From Christiangramia crocea (GTDB taxonomy: Bacteria; Bacteroidota; Bacteroidia; Flavobacteriales; Flavobacteriaceae): a stretch of 64,000 nucleotides of DNA. The DNA lies in the NCBI RefSeq assembly GCF_022410465.1, contig NZ_JAJSON010000026.1, forward strand, positions 62,001 through 126,000, read 5' to 3'. Under the pieces are notes generated by a model that saw only the letters and a list, made by a program, of their open reading frames with translations, was not told where the DNA came from and did not search any database. Below are positions 34,451 through 40,866 of the stretch, in pieces (the first letter of the stretch is position 1; each line of letters opens with the position of its first letter). The position numbers and the translations under genes were made by a program.

Positions 34451-34996
34451 TTGATACAGCATGAGCTAATAGAAGCTTGTAAACAGAATAGCCGGCGGGC
34501 CCAGCTAAAGCTGTACAACAAATATTGTGACGGGATGTATTATGTGGCATTGCGATTTATGCAGGATACGATGGAAGCCGAAGATGCCATGCAGGAAGCT
34601 TTTATTAAGGCTTTTACCAAAATACATCAGTTTAACGGAGAGGTGACCTTCGGGGCCTGGTTAAAAAGAATCGTTATCAATAAATGTTTGGATAAGCTAA
34701 AAGCAAAAAAACTCGAACTGGTAGCTATTAATGAACAGGTACTGGGCACCGTAGAGGAAGAAGATAACTGGCAGGTGGAAGATGGAATTGGAGTGGAAGA
34801 GGTAAAAAGAGAAATTGAGAATTTACCAGAAAAATATAAATATCCGCTGATGTTATACCTCATAGAAGGCTACGATCACGAGGAGATCAGCGAAATACTC
34901 GGAATAACCCAGATGGCCTCGCGTACCCTGGTACACAGAGGGAAGAAAAAATTACAGGATGAACTTAAAACAATGAGCAATGGGACAGGATATTAG
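34451..34996 (+). CDS. ECF RNA polymerase sigma factor (operon 1)
   Basis: 181 residues with TTG start. Region 2 (KYCDGMYYVALRFMQDTMEA, then EDAMQEAFIKAF) and region 4 (LPEKYKYPLMLYLIEGYDHEEISEILG, ending in a TLVHRGKKKL recognition helix) are present, without extra domains. It should direct RNA polymerase to a small regulon. The next gene overlaps its 3' end by 17 bases and encodes a one-helix membrane protein, a likely partner anti-sigma. The operon continues with a DUF4097 adhesin-like protein. Confidence 0.92.
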   Translation: MIQHELIEACKQNSRRAQLKLYNKYCDGMYYVALRFMQDTMEAEDAMQEAFIKAFTKIHQFNGEVTFGAWLKRIVINKCLDKLKAKKLELVAINEQVLGTVEEEDNWQVEDGIGVEEVKREIENLPEKYKYPLMLYLIEGYDHEEISEILGITQMASRTLVHRGKKKLQDELKTMSNGTGY

Positions 34997-35591
34997 AGAA
35001 ATGTTCCGCAATCAGGAGCATATAGAAAAGGAAAAACTAAGTAAAGGGCATCAAAGAAGATTTGAGGCCAGGCTGGATGAGGCGTTTCCGGTTCAGAAAA
35101 AGAAAACCAGTTATTATCAGGTCCTTCAGATCGCAGCTGTTTTTGTAGTGGCCCTTGGAGTGGGAGCTTTCTTCTACTTCAATAATAACGAGATGCCGGT
35201 TCAGGAGAATAATCAGATCGTGGAAACTCCGGTTAAAGAAGAAGCTTCTGAGGAAACAAAAACTACCGAGTATAGACTTAGTGATGTTTCTCCTGAATTC
35301 AAAAAGATAGAAGATTACTATATGGCGAGTGTAAATATTCAACTTGCCAAGCTGGATATGACTCCAGAGAATAAAGAACTTATAGATGCATTTATGAATA
35401 AACTGGAAACCCTGGATGAAGAATATATAGCGCTGAATTCCGAAATCCAGGAAACCGGTCTCAATGAGGAAACAGTTGAAGCTATGATCGCGAACTTACA
35501 GCTAAGACTGGATCTTCTTAAAAAGTTGAAAATCAAATTAAACGAAATTAAACAATCAAAAGACAACAGATATGAAAACTATCAGGCTTAA
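34980..35591 (+). CDS. Single-pass membrane protein, putative anti-sigma factor
   Basis: 203 residues: a basic and charged cytoplasmic part (1-43), one membrane helix (about 45-66), an acidic linker (about 72-95) and a helical C-terminal part. It has no recognisable ZAS motif. It overlaps the sigma gene by 17 bases and the next gene by 20, so translation is coupled; by position it is the best candidate for controlling the sigma factor. That role is inferred. Confidence 0.7.
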   Translation: MGQDIREMFRNQEHIEKEKLSKGHQRRFEARLDEAFPVQKKKTSYYQVLQIAAVFVVALGVGAFFYFNNNEMPVQENNQIVETPVKEEASEETKTTEYRLSDVSPEFKKIEDYYMASVNIQLAKLDMTPENKELIDAFMNKLETLDEEYIALNSEIQETGLNEETVEAMIANLQLRLDLLKKLKIKLNEIKQSKDNRYENYQA

Positions 35592-36957
35592 ATATATAAT
35601 GCTTTGCTTGCTGTTCATCACGGCAGGAAGTTTTGCCCAGACCAAAAAACTGAGCAAAAATTACAGGACATCGGCAGATGTGAATGTGGAGGTCGATTCC
35701 CGGCACACCAATATCATCATAGAGAACTGGGATAAGAACGAGGTTGAGATCGAAGCTTATCTGGAAGGTGGTTCGGAGAATAAAGAGGAGACACAAAAGC
35801 TTCTGGATGCCTGGAAACTTGAAACTTCTTCAAGTCCTGGAATGGTAAGGATAAAATCGGGTGGGGGAATGAATATGAATGTCGATATTGACATGGCCCG
35901 TTTAGAGGGTTCATTATCTCAATTGCCTGAAATCATGGAACCCTTAATGAATAATCTGGTAGGTCCTATTTTATCAAATATTGCGGAAAACCCACTTCCT
36001 CCGGAATTTGCAGAAAATATGAGAGAAATGAAATTCGATTATGACGCATACAAAAAGGATGGCGATAAGTATCTGGAGAAATGGGAAGCCAATTTTGAGA
36101 AGAAATTCGGAAAGGAATTCGAGGCTAAAATGGAAAAATGGGCTGAAGAAATGGAAAAGAATTCCGAAAAGTACGAAAAGGAATATGAGGCCAAAATGGA
36201 AGTCTGGGCTAAGGATTTTGAAAAGGATATGGAAGCCTGGGGCGAAGAATTTGGAAAGAAAATGGAAGCCTGGGGTGAACAGTTTGGTAAACAGGTCGAG
36301 GCCAGTATGGGGAATGGTAACAAAGTGTTCATTTATGAAGGTGGAAAAACCATCAATTCCAAAAAGACCATTAAACTAAAGGTGCCTAAAGATGCTAAAC
36401 TTCACCTTAACGTTCGCCACGGGGAACTTAAGCTGGGAAGCACTATAAAAAACCTGAAGGCCGATCTGTCTCACAGTCGGCTTTCAGCAAACCGTCTTTC
36501 GGGAAAGGATACCAATGTAAAAGTGGCTTATTCACCGGTAAAGATAGGATACTGGGATTACGGAATACTTTCTACTGAGTTCGTGAAGAATTGTAGTATA
36601 GATAAAGCGGTAAGTATAAAACTGAATTCCAATTCCAGCGACATCAGGATCAAGGAGCTTCAAAAAACAGGAGTGCTTAGCGGTTCTTTTGGCAAGCTTG
36701 ATATAGATAATCTTGGTGCCGGTTTTGAAACTCTTAATATCACCCTGGAGAATAGTGATCTTAAACTGAATGTTCCTGAAACGGCCTTCAACTTTACATT
36801 CAACGGCATGCAAAGTTCTATCAAATATCCTGATAATATGAAGCTTAAGTCTACCAGGTCTTATGATAATGAGATCCTGAATGGTTATAACAAGTCAAGG
36901 GATGGTAGTGGAAGTATCTCAATTAAGGCAAATTTCAGCGATGTATTGATAAATTAA
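35572..36957 (+). CDS. Exported DUF4097-like protein with long charged helix
   Basis: 461 residues with a signal peptide ending around GSFAQ (residue 23). An N-terminal beta part (DVNVEVDSRHTNIIIENWDK) and C-terminal part (about 255-460, SIKLNSNSSDIRIKELQK) look like the DUF4097 repeat-beta domain. Between them, about residues 155-245 form an uninterrupted charged helix rich in Lys, Glu, Met and Trp with a repeat of about 11 residues (KMEKWAEEM, KMEVWAKDF, KMEAWGEEF, KMEAWGEQF). This may be a rigid spacer or oligomer stalk. It follows the sigma and putative anti-sigma genes and may be their envelope-stress output. Confidence 0.8.
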   Translation: MKTIRLKYIMLCLLFITAGSFAQTKKLSKNYRTSADVNVEVDSRHTNIIIENWDKNEVEIEAYLEGGSENKEETQKLLDAWKLETSSSPGMVRIKSGGGMNMNVDIDMARLEGSLSQLPEIMEPLMNNLVGPILSNIAENPLPPEFAENMREMKFDYDAYKKDGDKYLEKWEANFEKKFGKEFEAKMEKWAEEMEKNSEKYEKEYEAKMEVWAKDFEKDMEAWGEEFGKKMEAWGEQFGKQVEASMGNGNKVFIYEGGKTINSKKTIKLKVPKDAKLHLNVRHGELKLGSTIKNLKADLSHSRLSANRLSGKDTNVKVAYSPVKIGYWDYGILSTEFVKNCSIDKAVSIKLNSNSSDIRIKELQKTGVLSGSFGKLDIDNLGAGFETLNITLENSDLKLNVPETAFNFTFNGMQSSIKYPDNMKLKSTRSYDNEILNGYNKSRDGSGSISIKANFSDVLIN

Positions 36958-36999
36958 ATCCTAGCGATTACATTTGGCTTCCTTAAGAAGCTGAATGAG

Positions 37000-37677
37000 A
37001 TGCAGAATTTTTCTAAATTTGTGAATGATATCACCTCTGGTTTTACTCCGGTAATAGGTGGAGATTATAAACAGGAGGACTATGCTTACATAGATCTTTC
37101 GGAAAATAATCCGGAATTGTTAAGGCTTGAGGTTGCTTCTTCGGAAGCATTTTCTGTTTTTATTTCTGAGTTCTTAAAGAATAAGAATGCTAAAGCTGCT
37201 TATGGCGGTTATAATGAGCTCAGAACTTTGTATAACCGAAGTGAACTCTTCAATAATATCCAGGCTAATCGAAATATTCATATAGGTCTGGATATCTGGG
37301 TGCCGGCCTTTTCTGAAATTATAAGTCCGCTAGAAGGCAAAATACACAGCTTTAAGGATAATGATAACTTTGGGGATTATGGTCCTACCCTTATCCTGGA
37401 ACATTCAAATGAGGGTCGTAAGTTTTTTACTTTATACGGGCATTTAAGCAGAAAGTCATTGTCTGATCTCAGTGTGGGCCAAACTGTTAAGGCAGGTGAA
37501 AAGATAGCTGAACTGGGCGATTTCGATGAAAACGGCGATTATGCACCACATTTACATTTCCAGGTGATAGAAGATCTTAAGGGAAATACGGGGGATTTCC
37601 CCGGGGTCATAAAAAAAGAGGACCTGGACAATTATTTAAAAAACTGTCCGGATCCTAATTTGCTTTTGAAAATTTGA
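37000..37677 (+). CDS. M23 family peptidase-like protein
   Basis: 225 residues, no signal peptide. The M23 metal-binding pattern is complete: HIGLDIW (about 92-98, ligands H and D), YGHLS, and PHLHFQ near residue 184. The usual LytM fold spans about 88-200. Without a signal peptide it either is cytoplasmic or is exported by an unrecognised route; M23 enzymes normally cut peptidoglycan cross-bridges. Related cytoplasmic M23 domains occur fused to kinase or aminotransferase domains in other proteins, so a non-wall role is possible. Confidence 0.8.
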   Translation: MQNFSKFVNDITSGFTPVIGGDYKQEDYAYIDLSENNPELLRLEVASSEAFSVFISEFLKNKNAKAAYGGYNELRTLYNRSELFNNIQANRNIHIGLDIWVPAFSEIISPLEGKIHSFKDNDNFGDYGPTLILEHSNEGRKFFTLYGHLSRKSLSDLSVGQTVKAGEKIAELGDFDENGDYAPHLHFQVIEDLKGNTGDFPGVIKKEDLDNYLKNCPDPNLLLKI

Positions 37678-37719
37678 TTTTTCTCTGAAACTAAAATTGA
37701 AACCACGTTGATTTAGTTC

Positions 37720-37756
37720 AAAGTCATTTCGAAGGAACGAAGGGACTGAGAAATCT
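37720..37756. repeat. REP-like element (left copy), GTCATTTCGA family
   Basis: Begins AAAGTCATTTCGA and ends GAGAAATCT. The same ends occur inverted at 38074-38103, so the two copies bracket the GIY-YIG pseudogene. Confidence 0.75.
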
Positions 37757-37772
37757 GAATTGAGAATTCTTT

Positions 37773-38068
37773 TCATAAATTATCAATTTCTATAAACTGC
37801 CAATTCGGATTAAATTCCTCAATCAATTTTACTTTTTTCTCTCTTAGCCATTTTTAATGGGTTTTTCTCTTAAAATTACTTCTGAGGAAATTTCGAATTT
37901 TTCATAGAAAACAAGATGGTAGCAATTGTACTTCCCGGCAAAAGACTTTTTAGCATTCATACTTTCCTGAAAATGCTGGTCTACTCTACGTGAAAGATTA
38001 TTCGTGATGCCAATATAAAGCATGGTCTTTTGAATATTCGTGGTTATGTAGGCAAAATATTCTTTCAT
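37773..38068 (-). pseudogene. Frameshifted single-domain GIY-YIG nuclease gene (unit 1)
   Basis: From ATG 38068 the frame runs 74 codons: YFAYITTNIQ, MLYIGITNNLSRRVDQH and LREKPIKNG, then stop. If one A is restored in the run AAAAA before TGG, the frame continues KWLREKKVKLIEEFNPNWQ and ends at 37773, giving the normal ~98-residue length and the classic C-terminus of stand-alone GIY-YIG proteins. The Y, Y-G and Arg positions of the nuclease are present. So this is either a one-base-deletion pseudogene or a sequencing error. It sits exactly between inverted REP copies, 16 bases from one and 5 from the other. Native role of this protein class is unknown. Confidence 0.85.
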
Positions 38069-38073
38069 AAGGT

Positions 38074-38103
38074 AGATTTCTCCCTTCAGTCGAAATGACT
38101 TTA
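38074..38103. repeat. REP-like element (right copy), GTCATTTCGA family
   Basis: AGATTTCTC at its left end and TCGAAATGACTTT at its right end are the reverse complements of the two ends of the 37720-37756 copy. Confidence 0.75.
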
Positions 38104-38110
38104 CAAATTT

Positions 38111-38587
38111 TTATTTTTTTCTCACAAAAAGAGCAACTATCGCAGAAGTTACTACTCCCACCACCAGAGAGAAAAAGAAAGACTGGAGTATATAGGACTG
38201 AAGGTTAAAATAACCTTCGGCCGCTTCCCGGGTCATTGCACCACTTTCAACTGAATAGTCTATCACATTTGGGAAATAATCGGGCGTTATGAATTCATGG
38301 GTTATATACTGAGCTAAAGGTGAGAAAATGGCTACCACCACACTAATGATGATCCCGGAAATAAATCCCTGTGTCCAGGTCATTTTGCCTTCATAGAAAT
38401 TCTTTCTTTTATCCAGAAGTGCGAAGACATACAGCACGATAGCTACAATTGCAAAAAGATTAGTATAGATAGCATGTTTAGAGATGTTCTCGTCATGCCA
38501 TCCCAGGCCTTTTTCGAGGAACATCCAGAGTAGTGCCACAATGCTGAAGATAATACCCCATTTGATTTCGATAGAGAATTTTTTCAT
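38111..38587 (-). CDS. DUF4199 membrane protein
   Basis: 158 residues with four hydrophobic helices (about 10-24, 42-60, 73-97, 132-155). The pattern matches DUF4199, an inner-membrane family of unknown function common in Bacteroidota (WGIIFSIVALLWMFLEK, KMTWTQGFISGIIISVVV). It stands alone between the GIY-YIG/REP unit and a REP-split terminator. Confidence 0.85.
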   Translation of the reverse strand: MKKFSIEIKWGIIFSIVALLWMFLEKGLGWHDENISKHAIYTNLFAIVAIVLYVFALLDKRKNFYEGKMTWTQGFISGIIISVVVAIFSPLAQYITHEFITPDYFPNVIDYSVESGAMTREAAEGYFNLQSYILQSFFFSLVVGVVTSAIVALFVRKK

Positions 38588-38650
38588 TGAAATGTTTGAT
38601 TGGTTTCAATGTTAAAATTAGTAAAATTCTCGATCTGATCTGGAAGTATA

Positions 38651-38794
38651 AAAAAAGCCTGTTTAAAAACTTAATTACGTCAAGCTGAACTTGTTTCAGC
38701 TTTTCATTGATTCTAATTTCAATTATGAGAGATCCTTAAATAATTCCGATAGTTCTCGGAACAGGATGACGAATTCCAGCTTTTAAGACAGGCC
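38651..38794 (-). terminator. Terminator of the DUF6249 gene with REP inserted in its loop
   Basis: On the minus strand GCCTGTCTTAAAA (38794-38782) pairs with TTTTAAACAGGC (38668-38657, one bulge) and is followed by TTTTTT. The 112-base loop holds a REP-type element, suggesting insertion into an older, compact terminator. Confidence 0.6.
38679..38771. repeat. Composite REP element, GTCA-GCTGAAC family
   Basis: Outer ends CGTCA and TGACG are inverted. Inside are two hairpins: AAGCTGAA with TTCAGCTT (38682-38702), and TTCCGA with TCGGAA (38744-38761). Two inverted palindromes joined by a spacer resemble the REPIN arrangement. Confidence 0.6.
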
Positions 38795-38817
38795 TGTGAT
38801 GAAATTTCTAAAAGGAT

Positions 38818-39168
38818 CTATGCGTCCTCGTTTAGTTTTCTGGTGGCAAAATAGCCGGCAAATAGACCAAGTCCGGCTAGAAGGAAAATAGTTCCGGGAT
38901 AAGCCACATCTTCATCTACTCCCATATTGTTGCTTAATAGGTTGGCAATGAAAATCCCCACTCCTATACCTACTAAAAGCAAAGCCAGGTTTATTACGAT
39001 AACTTTCCATACCGGAGTTACATGTTTCCTTTTGCTGTAGAATATGCTTGCATCGGCTCCCTTTTCAATAAGAGCAAGACGTTCGCGGTTCCTGGCAGAG
39101 ATGTACAAATAATACATTCCGAAAATAACCCCGAAAATGATTGGCATAATAATTACTTCTGATCCCAT
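38818..39168 (-). CDS. DUF6249 membrane protein
   Basis: 116 residues: a hydrophobic first helix (about 5-24), the family block YLYISARNRERLALIEKGAD, then two helices (about 52-73 and 88-107). The function of DUF6249 is unknown. It is transcribed divergently from the second ECF sigma gene, 139 bases away, so it might belong to that regulon; this is inference. Confidence 0.82.
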   Translation of the reverse strand: MGSEVIIMPIIFGVIFGMYYLYISARNRERLALIEKGADASIFYSKRKHVTPVWKVIVINLALLLVGIGVGIFIANLLSNNMGVDEDVAYPGTIFLLAGLGLFAGYFATRKLNEDA

Positions 39169-39307
39169 GATTTCTTGTTTTTAATGTGAAAATAATTGTT
39201 CGTTTGCTATTAGGACGCCGGGATCTCATATCCGGTTACAAAAAAATGTAAATTTATTTTGAAAATCTTTTGTAACCGATGAGCTAATCCCATCGTCTTA
39301 TGTAATA

Positions 39308-39895
39308 ATGAGCAAGAACACTGACCAAGAATTGATTGATAAGATCCTCACTGGGGATGCCGCCGTATTTGGTGAGCTGGTAGATCGTTATCAAAATTTT
39401 GTGTTTACCATTGCCATTAGAATGCTTAAAGTATCCGAAGAGGCTGAAGAAGTTGCTCAGGACAGTTTTATAAAGGCCTTTGAGTCTTTATCCAGTTTTC
39501 GGGGGGAAGCTAAATTTTCGACCTGGTTATACCGTATAGTGTATCATAAAGCCCTGGACAGGATAAAAAAGAATAAACGCCAGCAAACTTATGAGATCAT
39601 TGAAGAGGTTACAGATGATAGTCTGGACCATATTGAAAACGGACTGGAGTATTTGCTTTCGGAAGAAAGGAGCAGGGTGATCAACGACTGTATTAGTATG
39701 TTGCCGGAAGAAGAGGCCGCTATTATAAGTTTATATTATTTTGAGGAGCAATCGGTAAAAGAGATCGCAGAGGTCACAAATTTGACAGAAGAGAATATTA
39801 AAATTAAATTGTATCGTAGCCGGAAAAAACTATTTTCTTTACTTGAAGGCTATATCAAACCAGAAATATCAAAGAGAAATGGAAAAGCAATTTAA
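39308..39895 (+). CDS. ECF RNA polymerase sigma factor (operon 2)
   Basis: 195 residues. Region 2 (FVFTIAIRMLKVSEEAEEVA, QDSFIKAFESL, FSTWLYRIVYHKALDRIKKN) and region 4 (LPEEEAAIISLYYFEEQSVK, then a KIKLYRSRKKL recognition helix) are complete. The downstream membrane protein overlaps its 3' end by 17 bases and is the probable anti-sigma. The length and lack of additional domains are normal for the group. Confidence 0.93.
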   Translation: MSKNTDQELIDKILTGDAAVFGELVDRYQNFVFTIAIRMLKVSEEAEEVAQDSFIKAFESLSSFRGEAKFSTWLYRIVYHKALDRIKKNKRQQTYEIIEEVTDDSLDHIENGLEYLLSEERSRVINDCISMLPEEEAAIISLYYFEEQSVKEIAEVTNLTEENIKIKLYRSRKKLFSLLEGYIKPEISKRNGKAI

Positions 39896-40265
39896 CAGGG
39901 AAGATAAGCTGATGAAAAAGTTGCTGAATGAAGCAGGTACGGAAAGCCCTTCAGCAGATTTCAAAAGCAGGATCATGATGGTAGTGGAAAACAGGAATGC
40001 GACAGTTAAGCCTTACCAGCCGCTTATCCCGAAATTCATGTGGTATGTAGTCGTAACATGTCTCATATGTTCGGTTGCCGGACTATATGTAATGTATGCT
40101 GATATTTCCTTAAGCTGGTCTTTTGACTTTAAAGTTCCCAGATATATGGATATGCCTAGAATAGATCTTTCCAGAACTATGCAATACGCGATCGCCTTTA
40201 TAGCCCTGTTCTTCCTGGAAATCCCTTTTCTTAAGAGGTTTGTGGACAGGCAGTATGGACTTTAA
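39879..40265 (+). CDS. Small membrane protein, putative anti-sigma partner
   Basis: I start at ATG 39879 (MEKQFNREDKLMKKLL) rather than 39843, to limit overlap with the sigma gene. The 128-residue product has a charged N-terminus, a helix (about 53-76) and a second helix (about 98-118) with a short tail. The N-terminal LLNEAGTESPSADFKSRIM is typical of flavobacterial proteins following ECF sigma genes. Role as anti-sigma is inferred from position and topology. Confidence 0.72.
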   Translation: MEKQFNREDKLMKKLLNEAGTESPSADFKSRIMMVVENRNATVKPYQPLIPKFMWYVVVTCLICSVAGLYVMYADISLSWSFDFKVPRYMDMPRIDLSRTMQYAIAFIALFFLEIPFLKRFVDRQYGL

Positions 40266-40267
40266 TT

Positions 40268-40292
40268 GTCGCACTGAGCCTGTCGAAGTGCA
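40268..40292. repeat. REP palindrome, CTTCGACAGGCTCA family, left of GIY-YIG unit 2
   Basis: GCACTGAGCCTGTCGAAGTGC (40271-40291, minus-strand core CTTCGACAGGCTCA) with GCACT/AGTGC arms. It lies three bases after the anti-sigma gene and 18 before the GIY-YIG start. Confidence 0.8.
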
Positions 40293-40309
40293 TTTTATTG
40301 AATGGAATC

Positions 40310-40614
40310 ATGAAATTATATTTCGTTTATATACTTCAATGCAATGATGACTCATACTATGTAGGAATGACATCAAATCTAAAAGAAAGAATTGAAGAAC
40401 ATAATTTAGGGAAATTTCCTGAAGCTTATACTTATAGAAGAAGACCTTTGGATTGAAGTGGTTTGAAGAGTTTACTAATCCTAATATAGCTTTAGACTGG
40501 GAAAAGAAAATTAAAGGCTGGAGTAGAAGAAAGAAAGAAGCACTGATTTTAAAGGATTGGAAGAGATTAGTGATTTTATCTAAGAATTATACGCAGTTCG
40601 GTAAGTCTGAATAA
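40310..40614 (+). pseudogene. Frameshifted single-domain GIY-YIG nuclease gene (unit 2)
   Basis: ATG 40310 opens MKLYFVYILQCNDDSYYVGM, TSNLKERIEEHN and YRRRPLD, then TGA at 40454. If one T is restored in GGATTG the frame continues LKWFEEFTNPNIALDWEKKI, KGWSRRKKEALILKDWKRL and stops at 40614. The total of about 101 residues and the VYI...YYVGMT and Arg motifs are those of stand-alone GIY-YIG proteins. As in unit 1, a single base is missing. It is surrounded by palindromes of the CTTCGACAGGCTCA family. It is not similar enough to unit 1 to be a recent duplicate. Confidence 0.85.
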
Positions 40615-40627
40615 GTAAATTTCCCGG

Positions 40628-40649
40628 CCTTCGACAAGCTCAGTCCGCC
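40628..40649. repeat. REP copy right of GIY-YIG unit 2
   Basis: Contains CCTTCGACAAGCTCAGTCCG, in the opposite orientation to the left copy at 40268-40292, so the pseudogene is bracketed by inverted copies. Confidence 0.75.
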
Positions 40650-40687
40650 AAATTTATTATATCAGGTTTATAATTCGGCATGCTGAC

Positions 40688-40758
40688 CCTTCGACAGGCT
40701 CATCCTTCGACAGGCTCATCCTTCGACAGGCTCATCCTTCGACAGGCTCAGGATGGCA
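40688..40758. repeat. Tandem array of a 16-base REP unit
   Basis: Three perfect copies of CCTTCGACAGGCTCAT begin at 40688, 40704 and 40720; a fourth at 40736 ends CTCAGGATGGC and closes a CATCC/GGATG hairpin. No spacers separate the copies, so this is not CRISPR; it looks like slippage expansion inside a REP. Confidence 0.9.
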
Positions 40759-40775
40759 TTAAGTTGAAGTATTTG

Positions 40776-40800
40776 TTGCACTGAGCTTGTCGAAGTGCAA
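40776..40800. repeat. REP palindrome beside the secA terminator
   Basis: Arms TTGCACT (40776-40782) and AGTGCAA (40794-40800) around GAGCTTGTCGA. Same orientation as the 40268-40292 copy. Confidence 0.8.
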
Positions 40801-40812
40801 TGCGATTGAATT

Positions 40813-40844
40813 AAAAATCCTGAAGTGAAAACTTCAGGATTTTT
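40813..40844 (-). terminator. secA terminator
   Basis: AAAAATCCTGAAGT (40813-40826) and ACTTCAGGATTTTT (40831-40844) pair perfectly around GAAA. It lies 23 bases after the secA stop and could act in both directions. Confidence 0.9.
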
Positions 40845-40866
40845 GATTGTATCTAACTTTTAAGGT

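Noticed and set aside
34281-34550. Upstream extension of the DUF2911 gene
   Set aside because: It would overlap the sigma-factor gene and place 90 unrelated residues before a normal N-terminal membrane helix that begins with its own ATG.
35717-36379. Several 65-112 codon frames overlapping the DUF4097 gene
   Set aside because: They arise from the repetitive Lys/Glu codons in other frames and show no motif.
37773-40614. Homing endonucleases in introns or inteins
   Set aside because: The GIY-YIG genes lie between genes, no split host gene or intron fold is seen, and the proteins lack DNA-binding modules of homing enzymes.
40688-40758. CRISPR-like array
   Set aside because: The 16-base units are directly contiguous with no spacers, and no cas genes are present.
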